This document shows, piece by piece, positions 33,872 through 39,852 of a stretch of DNA of 39,852 bases; position 1 is the first letter of the stretch, and the number at the start of each line of letters is the position of its first letter. The translations under genes were made by a program, and so were the position numbers. The notes beneath the pieces are model-generated. The model searched no databases and had not been told where the DNA came from. It saw only the letters and a list, made by a program, of their open reading frames with translations. The stretch comes from CAYQTE01 sp964420285 (GTDB lineage Bacteria; Planctomycetota; Phycisphaerae; Tepidisphaerales; Tepidisphaeraceae): NCBI GenBank assembly GCA_964420285.1, contig CAYQTE010000043.1, positions 1-39,852 of the forward strand. The letters run 5' to 3'.

Positions 33872-34173
33872 TGACCCCCCGGCCGAAGCATGTCCATGAA
33901 GACCGTCGCCGTCGACAAGTACGCGGCGTACACCAGAAAAAACAACAGCGGCGCCAGCACCCAGGCCACAATACCCAATGTCACGTTCAGACCCAGCCCC
34001 CGTCCGGCCGCGGCCCGCCGCTGCTTGTGCAGGAGTTCAAGTCCCTCCTTGCTGTAGTTCACCCCCTCGTAGCGCGTCGAGCATTCGCCGCAGATCGGCT
34101 TGCGCGTCATCACGCAAATGCCGATCGCCGCGCGATCCGGATGATTGACGCAATACTGGTGCTCGATGGCCAT
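33868..34173 (-). CDS. Small B-box-like zinc-binding protein with a membrane helix
   Basis: 101 residues. The N-terminal half is a compact Cys/His module (YCVNHPDRAAIGICVMTRKP, then ICGECSTRYEGVNY, about residues 8-41) like a B-box zinc finger. A basic stretch (LHKQRRAAAGRG) and one hydrophobic helix (VTLGIVAWVLAPLLFFLVYA) follow. It is the first gene of the six-gene operon ending at 28633. ATG 34173 gives MAIEHQYC; a TTG three codons upstream is less likely. Similar CxxHP...C...CxxC leaders occur in planctomycete membrane-associated operons; the function is unknown. Confidence 0.82.
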   Translation of the reverse strand: MAIEHQYCVNHPDRAAIGICVMTRKPICGECSTRYEGVNYSKEGLELLHKQRRAAAGRGLGLNVTLGIVAWVLAPLLFFLVYAAYLSTATVFMDMLRPGGQ

Positions 34174-34300
34174 GGACAACAATCCCCAGGCCGGGCGCTC
34201 AAACGTGCATCCTCGTACCGACGCGTCAGCCGTTGCCGGCCGTTACCAACCGCCAACCACGCCGATCCCGCCCACCATTTACTCTTCCGCCGCCATTTTC

Positions 34301-36436
34301 TCAACTCGCCTTCAAACTGACGGTGTACACATTGCGGCCATCGCGGTGGAAGAACTGCAAGCGCAGCGTGTCCATCCCGGCGGTGGCGGGAAATATCGCG
34401 TTGGCCGTGGAACGCGGTTTGGCGGCGACGCGGCTTTCGCCGGTGGCGAGCACTTTTTCGCCGGCCAGCGCCTGCCATTGGCATGTGAGCTCGGCAAGGT
34501 CGGTGAAGGAGTAACGGTTCTCGATCGCCACCATGCACTGCCCGCCCGCCGGCGACACCGTCGTGGCCGTCGTGTTCACCGGGCTGTAGACCAGCTTGAG
34601 GTTCGCATACAACGGCCGAAGCTGGCGATCCGTGGTCACGGGGTTGGGACCGCCGGTCAGTCGCATTCCGGTCGTCGCGTCGGCCGATGGAACGCCATTC
34701 ACCGCCGGTCCGGAACCGGGCACGAAGCTGGCGGGCGGAACACCCGGGCTGTGAAACGACCAGCGCTGTGGGAACTTGTCGGTCTGGCCCTGGTTCTGCC
34801 ATTGATAAAGGAAGGCCCCGGCCATGCCGTCGTTGGGCCAGATGACATCCCAGGCATACGCCACCCCGCCGCCGCTGGGCGAATACTCGGTCAGGAAGGC
34901 CGGAACCCGCTTCCGGTTGGGGCTGGCGGCCATGGCCCTGATCACGTCGATCTTCGGATAGTGGTAGTCCTCAAAGTCGGTCCCGGGGTTCTTGTCCAGG
35001 TTCTGCTGGGAGATGAAGGCCAGCCGGGTGGGATCGTGGGCCTTCATGTAGTCGAACTCGGCCTGGTTATTGATACCGTATCCGCTTTCGTTACCGCAGC
35101 TCCAGGCCACCACGCACGCGCGGTTCTTGTCACGGTTGAGCGTCTCCATCGACCGAAATGTGTATGCCCATGTGCGGCCGGCGTTGTTGATCTCGTTGGA
35201 CACCCAACAGGTGGGGATTTCATCGAGAACGTAGAACCCGGCCTCGTCGCACAGCTCCATGAACCGTTCGGCGTGCGGGTAATGCGTGGTGCGGATGGCG
35301 TTGACGTTGGCCGCCTTCATCAGCGCGATGTCGGTGTCCCAGCACTCCTCGGTCAGGGCGTGGCCGTACGGTGTGAATTCCTCGTGCCGGCAGACGCCGG
35401 TGAACTTGACCGGCTCGCCGTTAACCTCAAGCACGCCGTTCTTGATTTCGACCTTGCGGAATCCGATGCGATCCTGCACGCGCTCGACGAGGGCCTGGTG
35501 ATCATCCCAGAGGCGATAGAACACGTAATACAGATTCGGTTTCTCCGCCGACCAGAGCCTGGGGGCGCTCACCGGCGCGGACAGCGACACGGTGGCCGAA
35601 CCATCCGCCCCGATATCACCCCCCTGGCTCATGGCGGGCACGATGACTTTCGTGCCGTCGAGGGAATAAAGATCACCGGCCACCACGAAATGCGCCCCGG
35701 CCGGGCCGGCGACACGGACCGTGCTCCTGAGCGTGGCGTCTTTGTATTGCGAATCGAGATCGGTGACGACGGTGACATCATCGACGTGCAGTTGGGGCAG
35801 GGCCAGGAGGTAATTATCGCGGTAGATTCCGCCGAGGCACCAGAAACTGCCTTTGCCCATGTTGCTGGTGGCGGTCTTCTTATAGACACGAACCGCAAAG
35901 AGATTGTTCTGCCCCGGCCTCAGCGCCCCGGTGACGTCGATGTCGAAGGCGGTGAACCCGCTTTCGTGGTAGCCGCAGCGATGGCCATTGACGTACACCT
36001 CGGCCCCGTCGAAAACGCCGTCGAAATGCCAGAGGACTTTCTGGCCGGCAAAGGCGGCCGGAACCTGCACCCACCGGCGGTACAGCCCGATATCATCGGA
36101 CGGATTGGCGACGCGGTCCTGGTAGGTCAGATTGGAAAAGCCTTCGATTTCCCAGTTGGCCGGAACGGGGATGTTCGCCCAGTCGAGGTCCGATGCGCCG
36201 ACCGTGGCGAATTCCGGAACCGCGGCGCCGGCGGGCAGTTCACCCTCAACCGCGGGACTGGTCCCGTGATCGAGCTTGAAGCGCCATGTGCCGGTCATGG
36301 ACAACACGGCGCTATTCCCCGGCCGCAGCCGATCGACGGCCACCGGCGCATCGCCTGGCACCGGCACCGGCGCGGCCAAGGCGCACGCCTCAACGCAAAG
36401 GCACGCCAATACGGCCATGGACAAGTGCTTGAACAT
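34301..36436 (-). CDS. Secreted GH2-family glycoside hydrolase (beta-galactosidase-like)
   Basis: A 711-residue exported enzyme. A signal peptide (MAVLACLCVEACALA) is followed by a sugar-binding jelly roll (about 45-215), an Ig-like domain, and a TIM barrel with GVCRHEEFTPYG and AIRTTHYPHAERFMELCDEA. The acid/base Glu450 lies in SCGNESGYG and the nucleophile Glu517 in FLTEYSPSGGG, so both catalytic residues are present. It is shorter than LacZ (about 1,000) and lacks the C-terminal beta-galactosidase small-chain region. Exact specificity (galactosidase, glucuronidase or mannosidase) cannot be fixed. ATG 36436 has GAGGAGG 7 bases upstream. A MITE-like element lies 104 bases upstream. Confidence 0.92.
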   Translation of the reverse strand: MFKHLSMAVLACLCVEACALAAPVPVPGDAPVAVDRLRPGNSAVLSMTGTWRFKLDHGTSPAVEGELPAGAAVPEFATVGASDLDWANIPVPANWEIEGFSNLTYQDRVANPSDDIGLYRRWVQVPAAFAGQKVLWHFDGVFDGAEVYVNGHRCGYHESGFTAFDIDVTGALRPGQNNLFAVRVYKKTATSNMGKGSFWCLGGIYRDNYLLALPQLHVDDVTVVTDLDSQYKDATLRSTVRVAGPAGAHFVVAGDLYSLDGTKVIVPAMSQGGDIGADGSATVSLSAPVSAPRLWSAEKPNLYYVFYRLWDDHQALVERVQDRIGFRKVEIKNGVLEVNGEPVKFTGVCRHEEFTPYGHALTEECWDTDIALMKAANVNAIRTTHYPHAERFMELCDEAGFYVLDEIPTCWVSNEINNAGRTWAYTFRSMETLNRDKNRACVVAWSCGNESGYGINNQAEFDYMKAHDPTRLAFISQQNLDKNPGTDFEDYHYPKIDVIRAMAASPNRKRVPAFLTEYSPSGGGVAYAWDVIWPNDGMAGAFLYQWQNQGQTDKFPQRWSFHSPGVPPASFVPGSGPAVNGVPSADATTGMRLTGGPNPVTTDRQLRPLYANLKLVYSPVNTTATTVSPAGGQCMVAIENRYSFTDLAELTCQWQALAGEKVLATGESRVAAKPRSTANAIFPATAGMDTLRLQFFHRDGRNVYTVSLKAS

Positions 36437-36540
36437 TCGGTGTCCTCCTCGTGCAGAATAGCGGGTATCATAAACGTGCCGGGCCGCCCGCCGCCAGAGC
36501 GCCGGCCCGGCCGCCGGCGATTGTCGATCCCCTTCGGCCG

Positions 36541-36758
36541 GAGTGTGCCCGATTTTCCGGGCAAACATAAGTCGATGCAGGCCAAGCTCTTTCCCCCTCC
36601 CCTGGTATTCCGGGGGAGGGTCGGGGTGGGGGCCGCCCGTGGCGACGTTCGATGCCGGTCAAGCGATGGAGCGCCGCGCGAAAAACCCCCACCTCACTCC
36701 TCCCCCGGCGTACCAGGGGAGGATGAAAAGGCGGCCTCCCGGAAATTCGGGCACTCTC
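36541..36758. mobile_element. MITE-like palindromic element, copy 2, with 8-bp imperfect flanking duplication
   Basis: A 218 bp element in the same orientation as copy 1 at 24473. The left end 36541-36562 is identical to copy 1 over the 22 bp terminal repeat; the right end finishes TTCGGGCACTCTC at 36758. It is flanked by TTCGGCCG (36533-36540) and TTCGGCTG (36759-36766), 7 of 8 identical, as expected of an older target duplication. The internal C-rich and G-rich hairpin arms and the ACCCCCACCTC segment are shared with copy 1. It lies between the divergent GH2 and SGNH genes, a 413-base gap that otherwise holds a GC-rich inverted repeat (CCGGGCCG at 36479, CGGCCCGG at 36503). Confidence 0.83.
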
Positions 36759-36784
36759 TTCGGCTGCCTCGATGCCCCAGCGCC

Positions 36785-36812
36785 TTGTGGAATCCCAGGC
36801 AACAATTATCAT
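36785..36812 (+). promoter_or_regulatory. Candidate promoter of the SGNH hydrolase gene
   Basis: TTGTGG (36785-36790) is separated by 16 bases from TATCAT (36807-36812), in an AT-rich stretch just outside the MITE-like element and 37 bases before the ATG at 36850. The -10 match is good (5/6) and the -35 match is poor (3/6). Motif match only. Confidence 0.3.
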
Positions 36813-36849
36813 GATCATCACCTTATCTCTATAGAAGGAGCACACTTCC

Positions 36850-37680
36850 ATGAAAATGCGATCCTGGTTACTGGCGACTCACCTCCTGATCGTGACCCTG
36901 CTGCTGACCTGTACGCTCGCGGCACAGACGACCCTGCCGGCAAGCGGCGCAGCGCCCGCGCGAGCCGGCGCGCCGACAACCGCTCCCGCCCGCGGCCGCG
37001 GCGCCCGTGGCCCGGTCGCACCCCCTTCCACCACCCAGCCGGTCCTCCAGAGCGCCCAACGCCACGCCGATTTCCTCGCCCGCGCCAAACAGGGCAATAT
37101 CGATCTGCTCTTCACCGGCGATTCCATCACCGACTTCTTCTATTACGGCCGTCCCGGCTATCCCCAGATGAACGGCCGCAAGGTCTGGGACCAGAATTTT
37201 GGAACTCTCAACGCCGCCGACTTTGCCGTCAGCGGCGCCCGCACCCAGAACGTGATCTATCAGTTTCAGAACGGCGAATTGGAAGGCTTCAAGGCCAAGG
37301 TCATCGTCATGATGATCGGGACCAACAACATCTCGGCGCGAAACACACCCGAGGACACCGTGGCGGGAATCAAGGCCATCATCGCCGAGATTCAAAAGCA
37401 CCAGCCCGATGCCAAATTGCTGCTGCTGGGGATCTTCCCGCGCGGCAAGACCGCCGACGATCCCTGGCGGCCGGGCATCAAGCAGGTCAACGCGGCCATT
37501 TCCAAACTGGACGACGGCCAACACATCTATTACATGGACATCGGCGACAAATTCCTCGAGCCCGACGGCTCGATCTCGGCGGATGTCATGTCCGACGCCC
37601 TTCACCCGACCGAAAAAGGCTACACGATCTGGGCGGACGCCGTCCTGCCCAAGATCAAGGAACTCCTGGGCGTAAAATAG
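36850..37680 (+). CDS. Secreted SGNH/GDSL-family hydrolase (esterase)
   Basis: A 276-residue exported esterase or acetylhydrolase. A signal peptide (LLIVTLLLTCTLAAQ) is followed by a low-complexity Ala/Pro/Arg/Gly linker (about 27-65) and the SGNH domain. Block I is TGDSITDFFYYG (Ser92), block II VSGARTQNV (Gly129), block III MIGTNN (157-160) and block V SDALHPTEKGY (Asp249, His252), so the catalytic set is complete. The likely job is removing acetyl or other ester groups from polysaccharides, given the divergent GH2 gene; the substrate is not proven. ATG 36850 has AGGAG 9 bases upstream. Confidence 0.92.
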   Translation: MKMRSWLLATHLLIVTLLLTCTLAAQTTLPASGAAPARAGAPTTAPARGRGARGPVAPPSTTQPVLQSAQRHADFLARAKQGNIDLLFTGDSITDFFYYGRPGYPQMNGRKVWDQNFGTLNAADFAVSGARTQNVIYQFQNGELEGFKAKVIVMMIGTNNISARNTPEDTVAGIKAIIAEIQKHQPDAKLLLLGIFPRGKTADDPWRPGIKQVNAAISKLDDGQHIYYMDIGDKFLEPDGSISADVMSDALHPTEKGYTIWADAVLPKIKELLGVK

Positions 37681-37725
37681 CGACAGGGCACAGGCCGCAC
37701 GTTCATCAAAGGGATCGGATTCTTT

Positions 37726-37754
37726 TTGACCCTTTCCGTCCACCGCGCTACCAT
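37726..37754 (+). promoter_or_regulatory. Candidate sigma70-type promoter of the LEPR-XLL/RTX gene at 37808
   Basis: TTGACC (37726-37731) and TACCAT (37749-37754) are separated by exactly 17 bases, 53 bases upstream of the ATG. The match is 5/6 and 4/6 to consensus. It lies in the 127-base gap after the SGNH gene, suggesting separate transcription. Motif match only. Confidence 0.42.
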
Positions 37755-37807
37755 CCATCCGTGTTCTCGGACCAAGCCCCCCGACGCAATGACAGGATGT
37801 AGCGCAT

Positions 37808-39517
37808 ATGCTCCGCCGCCGTAACCGTAAGACCATCAGGCCAGCCACTCTTGTACTTGATCCCGCTTCGTTTCCGCCGGTGTATGCCAAGCCCCGGCCG
37901 GCCACTTTCGAACCGCTTGAGCGGCGCGTCCTGCTCAGTGTCAGCTCCTCGTCGCTGGCGGGACCGCAAACGGTTGGTTTTCAGAGAGTCTACGAGGAAA
38001 TTTTCGATGGCACGGTCGATGGCACCACCACCGAAACCATCGCCGCGGTTGGCACGGCCTCATTCAACGGCGCCGGCGGCCTTACCGAATACGACGATAA
38101 CGACGGCCTGGGCAGCATGACCCAGAATTTCATCAGCATCAGCAACACCAACGGTGTCAAAAACTACGGCGGCATCACCACGAATTCCACGGGATCCGCC
38201 ACAACCACCTTTTCGCCCGCTTATGTCTCCATCCCCGCAACCTTGACCGCCGGAACCACCTACACCGCCGTCTATACCGGAACCGTCGTCACCTCTGGTG
38301 CCAGCTCCACCACCAATTCCGGCGTGTTCAACTACAGCGTCGAACTCGCCTCCGATTCCACCCAGAGCATCACCGTCCCGGCCGGAACCTTCAACTGCTA
38401 CCAAATCAATGTCTCCATCACCGCCACGGTCAACGGCGTGACGGAAACTCCCACAAATTCCACCGATTACTTTGCTGCCAGCATCGGCAAGGTCGAGTCC
38501 ACCAATATCAGCACCACCGGCTCCGGGAGCAATATCACCCACAACACGTCGATGGAGGAACTGACCGGCTCCAGCATCGCCACCCTCACGCCCTCCCAAC
38601 TCGCCTTCACCGGTGCGCCCGACACGGAAATTGTCGGACTGCCCTCCGCCACGCCCTTCACCGTGGCCGTTGAAGATGCCGACGGCAATACCGTCGCCAC
38701 CGACTCCTCGGAGGTCACCGTCGCCCTCACCGCGCCCGACGGCGCAACTCTGGGCGGCACGACGGCCGTCGCGGCCGTCAGCGGCATCGCAACCTTCAGC
38801 GATCTCACTGTCGACCAGACCGGCACCTACACGCTCACCGCCACCGACGGCACGCTTACCAGTGCCCTCTCGCCGTCCTTCACCGTCGTCAATGCCACGC
38901 CGAACTTTGCCACGCTGACCAATGGCGCCCTCACCGTCATGGGAACCGCCGGTAATGACACCATCTCACTGACCACCAGCGGTTCAACCCTTACCGCCAC
39001 GCTCAACGGCGTCGCACTCAATTTCCCACTGGCCTCCGTGACGTCCATCGATGTCGAAGGCGAGGCCGGCGACGACCTGATCACTCTCGGCGACGGCATC
39101 ATCGGCTCCAGCGTCCAGGGCGGACCCGGCGATGACACCATCATGGGCGGGCCCGGCAACGACACGATCGGCGGCGGGGCCGGCAATGACTCTCTCTCCG
39201 GCGGACCCGGCGATGATTCCATCAAGGGCGGCGCGGGCGATGACCTCCTGGCCGGCGGAAAAGGCAACGACACCCTCCTCGGCGGCCTCGGCAACGACAC
39301 CCTGCGCGGCGCGCTGGGCGACGATTCCCTCAACGGCGGCGCCGGCACCAACCAGCTTTACGGCGGCCAGGGCAACAACGTCTTCTATTGCGTTAACGGA
39401 ACCGACGACCAGATCTTCGTCGGCGCCGCCACCAACGACAGCCTCATCTACAGCCCCAGCGACAATTACATCATCGAGAGCGGCACGATTCCGCCGGGCA
39501 ACATAACCCTCGCCTGA
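37808..39517 (+). CDS. LEPR-XLL motif protein with Ig-like domain and C-terminal RTX repeats (paralogue of the 3563 gene)
   Basis: 569 residues, predicted exported. The very basic N-terminus (MLRRRNRKTIRP) leads to FEPLERRVLLS (about 34-44). The next region (about 50-250) is a beta-rich domain with VPAGTFNCYQINVSITATV and DYFAASIGKVES, unlike the paralogue. From about 265 it matches the protein at 3563: an Ig-like domain (GIATFSDL, GTYTLTATDGTL), a linker (FATLTNGALTVMGTAGNDTI, VTSIDVEGEAGDD) and an RTX array (about 437-521). The two proteins thus combine different N-terminal domains with one shared C-terminal cassette. No type I secretion genes are nearby. The function is unknown. Confidence 0.87.
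   Translation: MLRRRNRKTIRPATLVLDPASFPPVYAKPRPATFEPLERRVLLSVSSSSLAGPQTVGFQRVYEEIFDGTVDGTTTETIAAVGTASFNGAGGLTEYDDNDGLGSMTQNFISISNTNGVKNYGGITTNSTGSATTTFSPAYVSIPATLTAGTTYTAVYTGTVVTSGASSTTNSGVFNYSVELASDSTQSITVPAGTFNCYQINVSITATVNGVTETPTNSTDYFAASIGKVESTNISTTGSGSNITHNTSMEELTGSSIATLTPSQLAFTGAPDTEIVGLPSATPFTVAVEDADGNTVATDSSEVTVALTAPDGATLGGTTAVAAVSGIATFSDLTVDQTGTYTLTATDGTLTSALSPSFTVVNATPNFATLTNGALTVMGTAGNDTISLTTSGSTLTATLNGVALNFPLASVTSIDVEGEAGDDLITLGDGIIGSSVQGGPGDDTIMGGPGNDTIGGGAGNDSLSGGPGDDSIKGGAGDDLLAGGKGNDTLLGGLGNDTLRGALGDDSLNGGAGTNQLYGGQGNNVFYCVNGTDDQIFVGAATNDSLIYSPSDNYIIESGTIPPGNITLA
39118..39370 (+). repeat. RTX nonapeptide array, copy B
   Basis: About nine calcium-binding nonapeptides (GGPGDDTIMGGPGNDTIGGG and so on), in nearly the same variant order as the array at 4913-5200. 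The DNA between the two arrays is also similar (ggcggacccggcgatgac-like units), which points to a gene-family duplication or conversion of the 3' cassette. Confidence 0.88.
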
Positions 39518-39852
39518 CGGCCGCACGCCTTCGTTTTCGCCAAACTGCACCCCCACGCATCCGTGAAATCCGTGGTCAGCATGGATTTGCTCCGCGTCTC
39601 CGCGTGAGATTTCTCCTAAGTAGTTGCTCGCATTGTGGTTACACCCCCAAACGCGCCACAACTCTCATGTCTGCTCACCCCGGTTTCCAGCCGAATATCG
39701 CGGTTTCGCTTCCCGATTGCGACGAAAAAACGCGCCAAATGTCTCGAAAAAGTTGGACTTTGCCTGTAGGAGTTGGAACTTTGCCCGGCCGGGTCGAATC
39801 TGGGCGCGCCAAATTGGCCCGCCGGGCAATTCCCTACTTAATCTCTCGACAA
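39518..39852. repeat. Intergenic tail with short direct repeats, no gene
   Basis: No gene is seen after the last stop. Three short direct repeats are present. ATCCGTG occurs twice with period 9 (39559-39574). TCCGCGT occurs twice with period 8 (39591-39606); both lie in a stretch resembling the CCGCGTCTCCGCG-type intergenic repeats scattered in many soil bacteria (recalled, not checked). AGTTGGACTTTGCC (39751-39764) recurs as AGTTGGAACTTTGCC (39771-39785), 20 bases apart, i.e. about two helical turns, as for paired protein-binding sites. Confidence 0.5.

Noticed and set aside
33057..33971. A 305-codon N-terminal extension of the DUF4129 protein
   Set aside because: It lies over the membrane protein gene at 33053-33871 in another frame. 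The ATG at 33056 gives a good signal peptide and a 4-base coupled overlap.

Overview
This 39.9 kb, high-GC window carries 22 protein-coding genes and no rRNA or tRNA gene that I can recognise. It looks like a planctomycete chromosome, probably class Phycisphaerae (inference). Three proteins start with the N-terminal LEPR-XLL-type motif (LENRVLLS, LETRTMLS, LERRVLLS). There is also a prepilin-like protein with a G|FTIVELL cleavage site, a dockerin-like tail on a giant secreted protein, and a MoxR/DUF58/DUF4350/DUF4129/SpoIIM/RDD membrane cluster decorated with zinc ribbons. All of this is typical of that phylum.

Layout. 1-3420 (+): the 3' part of a glycogen phosphorylase gene followed directly by phosphoglucomutase, a glycogen-breakdown pair. 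3563-5296 (+): an LEPR-XLL protein with a C-terminal RTX array. 5361-9153 (-): a secreted beta-propeller/phosphoesterase translationally coupled to a secreted S1/P1-type nuclease. 9211-11889 (-): a TPR-glycosyltransferase and a prepilin-like protein. 12357-20264 (-): a 2,635-residue secreted protein with seven tandem ~118-residue repeats, three Calx-beta-like domains and a dockerin. 20889-24355 (-): a beta-propeller lipoprotein and a GH74 xyloglucanase-like enzyme. 24753-34173: a membrane/zinc-ribbon region. It contains a minus-strand run of small zinc-ribbon and RDD proteins, a plus-strand SpoIIM-family gene, and a six-gene overlapping minus-strand operon (B-box protein, polytopic membrane protein, DUF4129, DUF4350, MoxR ATPase, DUF58). 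34301-37680: a GH2 enzyme and a divergent SGNH esterase. 37808-39517 (+): a second LEPR-XLL/RTX protein, paralogous in its C-terminal half to the one at 3563.

How it fits together. GH74, GH2, the SGNH esterase and the dockerin protein suggest extracellular plant-polysaccharide use, with glycogen turnover inside the cell. The nuclease-phosphoesterase pair suggests nucleic-acid and phosphate scavenging. The MoxR/DUF58 operon is a widespread membrane-associated ATPase/vWA system whose exact role is not settled.

The most notable non-coding findings are these. (1) Two copies of a ~220 bp palindromic MITE-like element, each with 22 bp terminal inverted repeats and an 8 bp flanking duplication, each sitting just upstream of a glycoside hydrolase gene. 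(2) A long near-perfect hairpin (20375-20439) in the probable leader of the giant gene. (3) A 13 bp perfect inverted repeat closing a multi-hairpin segment immediately after the giant gene's stop. No CRISPR array, prophage or complete insertion sequence was seen.
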